Origin: Perilla frutescens | Lineage: Eukaryota; Streptophyta; Magnoliopsida; Lamiales; Lamiaceae | Direction: 5' to 3' | DNA length: 64,000 bases | Assembly (NCBI GenBank): GCA_026008535.1 | Contig: BRKX01000018.1 | Location: forward strand, 47,609,588-47,673,587 | Shown here: in pieces, positions 14,886 through 25,272 of the stretch | How positions within the stretch are numbered: position 1 is the first letter of the stretch | Layout of the letters: each line of letters begins with the position of its first letter | Position numbers and translations under genes: made by a program | The notes under the pieces: model-generated | Told to the model about the DNA's origin: nothing | The model's input: the letters and a program-made list of their open reading frames with translations, nothing else | The model's database searches: none

Positions 14886-17800
14886 TGTAACAACCCGGAT
14901 TTTCAGGAGGTGATTAGTTAATTCCTAATTTTAATTAGAAAATATTAAGAAAGATTTTGAGCATAATTAGGATGTTTCGGTTCTTATTTGCGTTTTTAGG
15001 ATTATTTTTCGTAATATTGTTTTTTCGAGAATTTTGATCCGAACTCAATTATAGCTGATTTTGGTCATGTTTGAAAGGCGTTGACCCAAGGAGCATGCCA
15101 GTGTTTTTGGATTTTGAATCTGAAGTCGTTTGAGTTTTCGGTGATTTAAATCGCGTTTAAAGGAGTTATGAATAGTGTTTTTCCGTAGGAGCGCGATCGT
15201 TAGAAATTTGTGAAATCTCGTGTGTTGGCCCGAGCCTTGATTTTTCAATCCTATCCTATATGAAAATTTCTCAAGGAATCTGTTGGCATTCCCGGATTTT
15301 CATTCTGAGGTCAATTGAACGCTCGTGAATTTTATTTGTCCCTTGTGTGTAATAGTAACTTTATTTTTGAAAAGAGATTAATTTCTCGTTTTCCTTCAAA
15401 ACGACTCGTTCTTTAATCCGAGTCAAGCTGGTTTAATAGTACTCGAGCCAACGAACCTGCCGGTATTTTCGGATTTAATAAACGAGGTCATTTGGACCTC
15501 GCCGTTGAATAAAACGCCTTTAACCGAACCCGATATTTTTAAAGCAGTATTGTTGCACTGCAGAAGCTTCTCGGGGAAGCTTGGATTTCCCCTATAAATA
15601 GAGGAACCCCCTCCCCTCAATCCTTGCTCATTTCTCATTATCAACCTCCATTTCTAAAGTCGAGCGAGGAGCGCTCTTCGTGAGCGCACCTCCGAGACGA
15701 GTAGTTTTGTTCGGTGAGTCGAGCGCGGAGGAGTGGAGGAGGAGTTTCCGCCGCCGGAAATCACCCAGGTGGCGCGGTCGCGGGGGTGCCCTCTCGGCCT
15801 GGGCGGTGCACGGGCGCATGGAGATGCGCGAGCGCGGAGGTGCGCAGGCGCGCAGAGTTCCGCTGTCGCGGGGTTGCTGCGTCAGCTCCGGTACATTTTC
15901 GTGCGGAGGCCATAACGTTCGCCTCGGTTGGAGTTACGAGGCCCCTGAGTACTCAAATCGAAGCTCTTTCGATGATCTACGAGGTAGCAGTGGCTGATCA
16001 TCCAGAATCTCGATCATTCGAGTCGGATTTTCCATCCCCTTTTGCGGTAATTTCAGATGCCTTAATCTTTTAAATTCTCGTGTTTTAAGTTATAGTTAAG
16101 GGTCAAGGGTTTAGATATCATTTTGATGTCTTAGTAGGAGCTCGAATAAGGTTTCAAATCATTGATCGACTTTCATAAAGATGAGGTGAACCCCGAGGAG
16201 GCCGATGAAGGATTTTCGGCTCGTTGCTTCGTCTACGTGCTCGTTATCGAGATGTTCGTCATCAAGGTGGGTGGTTCTAAACCAAGTATGAGGTTTGAGC
16301 TATTAAGCTCTAGAAGCATGATAGGGCAAGATGAATATCCAATTAAAATATTTTATGCTCTGCCTGTTTAGTCTCTGTACAAGGAAAGGAAAAGAATAAA
16401 GGAAGCTATATGCATGATATTGTTGAATTGTTACTTGAGTTTGATAAGTAAAGTAAGTTATTATAAGTTAAGTGAGCTCTCAAGTATGTTTAGATATGCT
16501 AGAATTGTTTAAATACGATTGATGCTAGTCTGAGATCTAGAATTGCTCTAATCGCAATCGATGTTTATCCGCGTTCAGTTCCTCGTATTTAAATGTTTAT
16601 GCTTTGTTAAAAGCTCGTATAGTTAAGGATTTCCTTTTAGGGTAAGTTATAAATCCCTTATAGGCCGAGTTCATGCTCAATTAAATGATTAGCCTTAGAC
16701 GATTGCTCTAGGCTTGGTATTGTTAGCTAAGTTAAGTAAGTAAGAAAGGTTGAGGTTAAGTAAGGAAGGAAGTTAAGGAAGGATATAGCTTATGCTGTAC
16801 GCAGGTTATCGAGCTCAAAGAACAGTTTATTTACATTATCATGCCGTGACCTTCGTGTCACTAATGTTGAACATTTGAAAGTAAAGGGAGTCACTGCTGG
16901 GTAACCCCCTCGCATACTCAGAAGGATACTTGAGGTAACCCCTCTCTTATCCCAAGGCATGCCTCAGGGTACAGTAGACAACAGGTTTGAGCCAGGAAAG
17001 GCGCCAGAAAAGGAAGTAAAAGATTTTACGGGTATGGAGAGGGCTTTTGCGTTTTGCTCTTCATATGCCGCTAGTTTATAATTGGATATTCCAAAGTTTA
17101 TTAAAGAGTTTTCTATAAAACCCCACTGAGTACATTAGTGCTCACACCCTCTTTTTCAAATGTTTTCAGGTTGAGATGCTGAGGCCGGTGATGTGCTGCT
17201 GGTGGGGTTGTCTAAGGTTTCAAGTTTGTTGCTCTATATGGTTACATGTTTTATTCCGTTAAGTTTCTGCTAAGTACTCTGATGTTAGTATTTAGTCTTG
17301 ATATGTGTAACTTGATTCTTGATAGTAGCATGTTTTAAATGCTATGAATCCTAGTTATCAATAAAGTCTTGAAGCATGATCTTTTGACATACCCGTCTAT
17401 GCCTTTATTGATTCCGAGTTATTTGAATAGTCATACCTGTTGAGCATTTTGGTATCTATTCATCTTCAGTTGACTTGTGAATAAGTCTTGAATGCTCGTT
17501 ATTATTGTTCGCCTACAAAGAGGCTTTTCTTTCCAAGCATGATTCTGTTCGTTCAAGTTAATCTTAAGTTGTTTTCTTGATCGTCCTATGATTAGGACAA
17601 TAAAATATATTTGACTCCGACCTATTTATGAGTCTTAGTTGATGTGACCTATGATGAGGTCTTGTTTATTTGAAAATTCAAAATCCTATCTGTTTGTCTT
17701 TGGATTCTGTTTAAATTTCGGTTGGCCTATGATTTGTTATTCCTTTGACTCGAGTGAATTCTTTGACCTATTTGACCCGATTGAACCATTTGACCCTTAT

Positions 17801-17966
17801 TGATTCATTGAAAATGATAAGTTCTTCCAAGTCATAAAGTGAAGTTGCCTAAGTTCTTGAGGTGCTAACTTAGTTTAATTCTAAAAACACCTCCCTGGAT
17901 TTCCGATTTTTCATGCTATTTTACGCACAACAACCCCGTCCCCATCCTCAGAACCGAGCTGTTACA
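14886..17966 (+). repeat. 5' LTR
   Basis: It runs from TGTAACAACCCGG to GAGCTGTTACA. It differs from the 3' LTR by scattered substitutions and by 141 bp (15046-15186) absent from the 3' LTR. A GC-rich block lies at 15660-15960, just downstream of the TATA box. Confidence 0.95.
15593..15600 (+). promoter_or_regulatory. LTR promoter TATA box
   Basis: TATAAATA in the context CCCCTATAAATAGAGG in the 5' LTR. The 3' LTR has AATAAATA at 21355-21362. The inverted solo LTR keeps TATAAATA at 27617-27610. Confidence 0.75.
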
Positions 17967-17968
17967 GT

Positions 17969-17984
17969 TGGTATCAGAGCCAGG
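17969..17984 (+). other. Primer-binding site (tRNA-iMet)
   Basis: TGGTATCAGAGCCAGG begins 2 nt after the 5' LTR. TGGTATCAGAGC is the standard complement of the initiator tRNA-Met 3' end used by plant LTR elements. Confidence 0.93.
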
Positions 17985-20774
17985 TTTGCAAACACTGCAG
18001 ACCTGTCTCTCCTTGAAGTAATTGACTGAACTTTTATGTGAATATTAAATTGTTCAAAGGCAATAATCGACAACCCCTAGCTCATCATCACCCTCGCATC
18101 TTCAACAAAGTTAAGGTATGATTGAGTTAAAGTATATTGATTATATTTGGAATAAAGTTTTGAAAGTACAGGATGAGGAGAAAACTTTTGAGCAAGACAA
18201 GGTTAGTCGATTTTGAAATCGAACATTATTTCTTTAGAAATAAAATTTTTGGTTATACCAAAGTTTAAAGTGGAACTTATTGAAGTAAGTTCTAGATCAA
18301 TGTTTTAAGAGTTTTGAGTCATTAAGGACTCGATCAAGAAGCAAATCTTTTCAGAATATTATTTTCTGCAAATACTCAAACTATTTCGGTTACTCTAGAC
18401 CGTTAAAATTTTTGAGTAGAGTTATAAAATTTGAAAGTTGATTTGAAAATCTTCTTTATGATAAAAGCTCGTCTACTGCCCATAAGAAAATAATTTAAGG
18501 ATGAGTTCAGGATGAATGAGGCATAGAGAATATAGTTAGAACATAGACTATAGCAAGCTTGAATTAAGAAGAATTTCTATAATTCCCTTTAAGTTCTCTC
18601 AAGAGCCTTAGATTGAGTAAGTTCCCTTTCGAGGAGCTAGAGTTAAGTAGAAGCAGTTCGAAAGAACATTTATAGAGCGCTCACAAGAAAGATAAAGGAT
18701 TTTGAGATTTTAGTAGGACCGAGAAGGAGGTCATGAAATTCATAATCAAGCAAGGAGCAAGAAGATGAGCAGTCGAGTTAAAGGCAAGTTATCCAATTGC
18801 GGATCCAACGCAAGTTCAAGGAATCTCCACGCAAGAGTTTTTAACTCTAGAGAAGTCTCGTCTGAAGACCCAATCGCGCTGCAAGGAATAAAGATTCGTT
18901 TCCTTCGATAGAAGCTCGTTGATTCAAAGGAAGGACATTCAAGTCCACGACGCGTTCAAATTCCCAGAGTTACAGCTTGCTTCAAGCCAATTAATGAAGA
19001 TGAAGATTGTCGTTACGACTGTAGCTAAGAGAGTTTGAAGATATATCGGTGTTCTACTGAGCTTCCAGAGGACGTTGAAGTCAAGTTATATTGAGTCCAG
19101 GATGATCCATAGATTAAGTCGCTTTGCCATGTCCCTTTCGATAGATAGGAAGAGATCCCCGAATATCGCTTTTCCGGCTAAGCGCAGCCATTTGAGTCGT
19201 GCCGACTCGTGCCTTTTCATAGCAACCTCGCCAAGAAGAAGGTACGTGATGCTTAAGAAAGAGAGAGAAGACCCAAACAAGAAGATCGTTGAGAAGATAA
19301 ACCTAGTATTTAGTAGATTGAGAGTTTTAATAAGATAAGAAGTTTTTGTTGAGTCTATTTATTCTAGTGTCAATTGAATCGATTTATTCATTCTCTTTTG
19401 GAATCGATTTATTTATTCTCTTGTCAATTGAATCAATTGCCCTTCAATAGCTTCGTATCAATCGAAATTCTCCAGTTATACCATTTGAAATTCATTGATT
19501 ATATCCTTGGGATAATTTACAATCTTTTGGATGATACTTCTTTGATCATCAAGAATCAGTATTAGCATTTCCTTTATAGGCTATGCTGACGCTTTCGAGA
19601 AAATATTTCTGCACGGTTTTCAGTTGCTAACCGTTGATTTCTTCCATATCTTTGTTATATGCAAGAATCCTTCAAGGTTATAAGTCCTCTGAAAAGGCAA
19701 TGTTTTGATATATATAACCTAGTGTTATATCTCTTCCAGTTTTTAAGCATGTTAAAGAAATGTTGATCAAGATAAAGCCCTCACTCAGAGGCATTCATTT
19801 TATTTCGCTCCCACTCATAGAACTCGAGTGTGGATCTTGGAATAGAGCAGAGAGCTATAGCTATATTCTTTTTAGTCAAGGTTAAAGGAATAAGAGATAG
19901 TATTTCCTAGAAGAAAGTGGAATCTGAGTAAGTGCCAGATAATATTCTCTAAGTTTAGGACGCGCTTGTCCAAGAAGATTTCTCAGCTCGTTGCGATCTA
20001 AGGAATGTCGGCAAATAATTTCCAAGTATGTAGTTCAAAGTTTAGATGTACAATCATTACGCCTGCAAGCGATAGTGACCACCGGAAGAAGCCATGAAGC
20101 CAGACGACTGCTTCAAGAAAAAGAGATGACTGCGACGAAGAAGTTTAGATTTAAGTTGTGTCAAGAATTTAAGTTTGGAGCGCATCACGAAGTACTCCCT
20201 AAGAAGACGAAGAAGTCGAACCTCAAGAAGTTAAAGATGAAGATAAAGCGAGTTTTCGAACGTGATAGAGCGTGCAAGGAACTATCGAGGAAGGTGCCCA
20301 ATTAATTCGAGTTTATTGTCTAAATTCAAGTTCGTTAAAGTTTCTCAAAGTTGCGTGAAGTAAAGTCATAAGCAAAAGTAAAGCCAAGCGAAACAAAAGA
20401 AGGATGGACTCGCTGAGATTGTCCGTGCTCGAGGAGCGAATTTGGTGAAATTTTTCTTTTATTTATTTCATTGCTCGAATAGTTTCTAGAGGTCCGCTTG
20501 AATGCAAGATCATAAGGAGTTCGTGTGAAGCGGTATTTCGAGAGAGATTTCATTAGGAAGAAAAGATAGAACATGCCCAAACTTTGAGGAAGAAAAGAAG
20601 AAAGATTATAGAAGTAATAGTCCTGCTTAAGGACTAATTTATTAAGGAAGGCCCCAGGCTATTCTTAGCCGTATAGTAAAGGTTTCGAACCTATGTCGTT
20701 CCAGTAAGGCTGTGGATTCTTAGAAAGTATCCAGATCTCAGTTAAGAGGAAGTAAATTTCGGGACGAAGTTTTT

Positions 20775-20789
20775 TTAAGGGGTGTAGAA
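20775..20789 (+). other. Polypurine tract
   Basis: The purine-rich run AAGGGGTGTAGAA abuts the 3' LTR start, in the position of a second-strand primer. Confidence 0.75.
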
Positions 20790-23729
20790 TGTAACAACCC
20801 GGATTTTCAGGAGGTGATTAGTTAATTCCTAATTTTAATTAGAAAATATTAAGAAAGATTTTGAGCATAATTAGGATGTTTCGGTTCTTAATTGCGTTTT
20901 TAGGATTATTTTTCGTAATATCGTTTTTTCGAGAATTTTGATCCGAACTAGGAGCACGATCGTTAGAAATTTGCGAAATCTCGTGTGTTGGCCCGAGCCT
21001 TGATTTTTCAATCCTATCCTATAGGAAATTTCTCAAGGAATCTGTTGGCGTTCCCTGATTTTCATTCTGAGGTCAATTGAACGCTCGGGAATTTTATTTG
21101 TCCCTTGTGTGGAATAGTAACTTTATTTTTGAAAAGAGATTAATTTCTCGTTTTCCTTCAAAATGACTCGTTCTTTAATCCGAGTCAAGTTGGTTTAATA
21201 GTACTTGAGCCAACGAACCTGCCGGTATTTTCGGATTTAATAAACGAGATCATTTGGACCTCGCCATTGAATAAAGCGCCTTTAACCGAACCTGATATTT
21301 TTAAAGCAGTATTGTTGCACTGCAGAAGCTTCTCGGGGAAGCTTGGATTTCCCCAATAAATAGAGGAGCCCTCTCCCCTCCATCCTTGCTCATTTCTCAT
21401 TCTCAACCTCCATTTCTAAAGTCGAGCGAGGAGCGCTCTTCGTGAGCGCACCTCCGAGACGAGTAGTTTTGTTCGGTGAGTCGAGCGCGGAGGAGTGGAG
21501 GAGGAGTTTCCGCCCCCGGAAATCACGCAGGTGGCGCGGTCGCGGGGGTGCCCTCTCGGCCTGGGCGGTGCACGGGCGCGCGGAGATGCGCGAGCACGGA
21601 GGTGCGCGGGCGCAAAAAGTTCCGCGGGCGCGGGGCTGCTGCGGCAGCTCCGGTACGTTTTCGTGCGGAGGCCATAACTTTCGCCTCGGTTGGAGTTACG
21701 AGGTCCATGAGTACTCAAATCGAAGCTCTTTCGATGATCTACGACGTAGCAGTGGCTGATCGTCCGGAATCTCGATAATTAGAGTCGGATTTTCCGTCCC
21801 CTTTTGCGGTAATTTTGGATGCCTTAATCTTTTAAATTCTCGTGTTTTAAGTTATAGTTAAGGGTCAAGGGTTTAGATATCATTTTGATGTCTTATTAGG
21901 AGCTCGAATAAGGTTTTAAGTTATTGATCGACTTTCATAAAGATGAGGTGAACCCCGAGGAGGCCGAGGAAGGATTTTCGGCTCGTTGCTTCGTCTACGT
22001 GCTCGTTATCGAGATGTTCGTCATCAAGGTGGGTGGTTCTAAACCAAGTATGAGGTTTGAGCTATTAAGCTATAGAAGCATGATAGTGCAAGATGAATAT
22101 CCAATTAAAATATTTTATGCTCTGCCTGTTTAGTCTCTGTACAAGGAAAGGAAATTAATAAAGGAAGCTATATGCATGATATTGTTGAATTGTTATTTGA
22201 GTTTGATAAGTAAAGTAAGTTATTATAAGTTAAGTGAGCTCTCAAGTATGTTTAGATATGCTAGAATTGTTTAAATACGATTGATGCTAGTCTGAGATCT
22301 AGAATTACTCTAATCGCAATTGATGTTTATCCGCGTTCAGTTCCTCGTATTTAAATGTTTATGCTTTGTTAAAAGCTCGTATAGTTAAGGATTTCCTTTT
22401 AGGGTAAGTTATAAATCCCTTATAGGCTGAGTTCATGCTCAATTAAATGATTAGCCTTAGATGATTGCTCTAGGCTTGGTATTGTTAGCTAAGTTAAGTA
22501 AGTAAGAAAGGTTGAGGTTAAGTAAGGAAGGAAGTTAAGGAAGGATATAACTTATGTTGTAAGCAGGTTATCGAGCTCAAAGAACAGTTTATTTACATTA
22601 TCATGCCGTGACCTTCGTGTCACTAATGTTGAACATTTGAAAGTAAAGGGAGTCACTGCTGGGTAACCCCCTCGCATACTCAGAAGGATACTTGAGGTAA
22701 CCCCTCTCTTATCCCAAGGCATGCCTCAGGGTACAGTAGACAACAGGTTTGAGCCAGGAAAGGCGCCAGAAAAGGAAGTAAAAGATTTTACGGGTATGGA
22801 GAGGGCTTTTGCGTTTTGCTCTTCATATGCCGCCAGTTTATAATTGGATATTCCAAAGTTTATTAAAGAGTTTTCTATAAAACCCCACTGAGTACATTAG
22901 TGCTCACACCCTCTTTTTCAAATGTTTTCAGGTTGAGATGCTGAGGCCGGTGATGTGCTGTTGGTGGGGTTGTCTAAGGTTTCAAGTTTGTTGTTCTATA
23001 TGGTTACATGTTTTATTCCGTTAAGTTTCTGCTAAGTACTCTGATGTTAGTATTTAGTCTTGATATGTGTAACTTGATTCTTGATAGTAGCATGTTTTAA
23101 ATGCTATGAATCCTAGTTATCAATAAAGTCTTGAAGCATGATCTTTTGACATACCCGTCTATGCCTTTATTGATTCCGAGTTATTTGAATAGTCATACCT
23201 GTTGAGCATTTTGGTATATATTCATCTTCAGTTGACTTGTGAATAAGTATTGAATGCTCGTTATTATTGTTCGCCTACAAAGAGGCTTTTCTTTCCAAGC
23301 ATGATTCTGTTCGTTCAAGTTAATCTTAAGTTATTTTCTTGGTTCGTCCTATGATTAGGACAATAAGATATATTTGACTCCGACCTATTTATGAGTCTCA
23401 GTTGATGTGACCTATGATGAGGTCTTGTTTATTTGAAAATTCAAAATCCTATCCGTTTGTCTTTGGATTCTGTTTAAATTTCGGTTGGCCTATGATTTGT
23501 CATTCCTTTGACTCGAGTGAATCTTTTGACCCATTTGACCCGATTGAACCCTTTGACCCTTATTGATTCATTGAAAACGATAAGTTCTTCCAAGTCATAA
23601 AGTAAAGTTGCCTAAGTTCTTGAGGCGCTAACTTAGTTTAATTCTAAAAACACCCCCCTGGATTTCCGATTTTTCGTGCTATTTTACGCACAACAACCCC
23701 GTCCCCATCCTCAGGACCGGGCTGTTACA
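20790..23729 (+). repeat. 3' LTR
   Basis: It has the same termini as the 5' LTR but lacks 141 bp between GATCCGAACT and AGGAGC (matching 15046-15186). Its TATA box is changed to AATAAATA. Confidence 0.95.
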
Positions 23730-23734
23730 GTTGG

Positions 23735-24042
23735 AGTGCTGATGTTGTATGAATCCATTTTTTAAGCTCTATTTTTTTTTTAAGTTTCATTTGTATTTAT
23801 TTGTTGTTTTCTAAGTTCGAATCCCACCACTAACACCATTAGGTGTGAGCCTATCACACCTGTCTTACCAAGTGTGGTTAACCTCCCCTGTGTGGTTTGT
23901 AGGTTACTACACAGGGGCGGGGTTTACTCAATGCACACCTCGGTAAGGGCTGTGGATTATCCTTGTCCTTGACAACAAAAAAGAAGAAGAAGAAGAAGAA
24001 GAAGAAGAAGAAGGAAGAAGAAGAAGAAGAAGAAGAAGAAGA
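23735..24042 (+). mobile_element. tRNA-derived SINE with (GAA)n tail
   Basis: A B-box-like AGTTCGAATCCC lies at 23814-23825. A body with TGTGTGGTTTGTAGG and ACCTCGGTAAGGGCTG follows, then a (GAA)n tail at about 23984-24042. The tRNA-like head (TAGTTGGAGTGCTG) is split by the LTR retrotransposon, whose target site GTTGG falls in it. A reverse partial copy lies at 25043-25169. Confidence 0.65.
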
Positions 24043-24713
24043 GAGAAGGGGTGAAGGCAGCGGTTTGGTTGTCTTACGGGAAGGAAAAGAGAGAAAACTT
24101 GATTTGAATTTTTTTTTTAATCTTTTGTGATTTTTAAATTGGAAGGATAAAAATGATATTTTATCGTGGTGTATAAAATAAAAATAAAAATTATGTGTGG
24201 TGTATAAAGAAAAAAAAAATGTATATAAAATCACCCCGTCAATTAAGCTAGTGGTATTATATATTATCATGGAATCCAAATCTGAACAGCTTTCGTAGGC
24301 TGCAGACAATCTTCAATTAAAAAGTCACACATATAATTAACTTCCTTTTCAATTAATAGTTTTTTTTTTAATTAAACTTGACTAGCTGTCTAAACCATAA
24401 GGCTCGTCAAGTGTCGTTGAACAAAGTGGCATGTTTCCTAAAAACAATATAATTCATTAATTCAATTAATTTGTATATTTTAAATATAGTTTGACTTGAG
24501 TATAACATAAGCATCATTCCTAATTTAAATATATGTATATAGTGGACTTAATTTATAATTTTTCATTTATGACATGCATCACAAATCTGATTTGATTAAA
24601 TAATTTGTACAGGACAATTTAACATGAAATCCGTGTCTCGTTTTAAATTATATATTTCGAAGTAGGAATGCATTCAAACCATCTTCCAATACAATAATGT
24701 GACTATTTGGAAT

Positions 24714-24749
<36 letters not shown>

Positions 24750-24752
<3 letters not shown>

Positions 24753-25010
24753 AAAGGATCAAATAGGAACCAAATCCCCCCGTGAGAACCTAGGAACCAA
24801 ACATATTAGTAAATTATTAGTCACATATTGGCAATGTGTATAATCGCTAACATATTAGCAATATGTTGCTAATATTATGATCTCGTCAAGTTAGCAAAAT
24901 GAGTTTACCTCATGCTAGCAACATAATCTCTTGATGTTAGCAATATAAATCTCTCATGTTAGATTGGTTCCTAGGTTCTCACGGGGGGATTGGTTCCTAT
25001 TTGAACCCAC

Positions 25011-25013
<3 letters not shown>
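24750..25013. mobile_element. Palindromic MITE inside a TA microsatellite
   Basis: The left arm GATCAAATAGGAACCAA pairs with the right arm TTGGTTCCTATTTGAACC. The inner CCCCCCGTGAGAACCTAGGA pairs with TCCTAGG..TCTCACGGGGGG type sequence. TA repeats lie directly on both sides (24717-24749 and 25014-25044), consistent with insertion into a TA run. Confidence 0.8.
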
Positions 25014-25042
<29 letters not shown>

Positions 25043-25048
<6 letters not shown>

Positions 25049-25169
25049 GGTCAAGGGTGATCTGCAACCGCTACCGAGGTGCACAATGGGTAAAACTCAC
25101 CTCTGTGTAATAGGCTGCAAACCACACAAGGAAGGTTAACCACACCTGACAAGCCAGGTGTGACAGGCT
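25043..25169 (-). mobile_element. 5'-truncated SINE, reverse orientation
   Basis: On the minus strand this segment matches the body of the SINE at 23830-23970 (CACACCTGGC, GTGTGGTTAACC, TGCACCTCGGTAG, then CTTGACCACAAA). The tRNA-like head is absent. Confidence 0.75.
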
Positions 25170-25272
25170 CAATTTAATCGCTCTATTGCTCCTTTACTAG
25201 CAGTAGTTAACAAATTTCACTAATGGACATTATCAATAGCCATTAAAACATAATAACAAACACTTTTCTCAT

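Larger units (their letters stand above)
17967..20789 (+). other. Internal domain of the LTR element, no coding capacity seen
   Basis: It starts with GT and the primer-binding site and ends with the purine-rich tract. It is purine-rich on this strand, with many AAG/GAA words that look like degraded coding sequence. No frame exceeds about 104 aa and none shows CCHC, DSG or YxDD-type motifs. Confidence 0.8.
14886..23729 (+). mobile_element. Non-autonomous LTR retrotransposon (LARD-like, Ty3/gypsy type)
   Basis: The element is complete: a 5' LTR of 3081 bp, an internal domain of 2823 bp and a 3' LTR of 2940 bp. Both LTRs start TGTAAC and end GTTACA. A 5-bp target duplication GTTGG flanks it at 14881-14885 and 23730-23734. 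The primer-binding site matches the 3' end of initiator tRNA-Met, and a purine-rich tract precedes the 3' LTR. The internal domain has no recognisable gag, protease, reverse transcriptase or integrase; its longest frame is about 104 aa. It must therefore have moved with enzymes supplied by a partner. The end of the internal domain resembles the 3' edge of plant chromovirus-type gypsy elements (inferred from the TTCGGGACGAAGTTTTTTTA context). Confidence 0.93.
14652..24236. mobile_element. MULE-type MITE split by later insertions
   Basis: The left part is 14652-14885 (GAGTGTTTCTAAATACACCA...). The right part ends at about 24236 (GTGGTGTATAAAG ... AAAATCACCCC). Excluding the inserts it is about 0.5 kb. 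A relative with the same ends lies uninterrupted at 35169-35994. The flanks are TATCAATTA on the left and CGTCAATTA on the right, an imperfect 9-bp target duplication. The LTR retrotransposon and SINE lie inside. Duplication copy 2 lacks the element near 31785. Confidence 0.7.

Noticed and set aside
16162..16371. 69-aa frame present in both LTRs (also 21924-22133)
   Set aside because: It begins with TTG rather than ATG. The two copies are duplicated LTRs, so their similarity is not evidence of selection, and the frame is not kept in the solo LTR.
19991..20305. 104-aa Lys/Arg-rich frame in the LTR element internal domain
   Set aside because: No retrotransposon protein motif. It lies in a purine-rich strand where basic-residue frames arise by chance.
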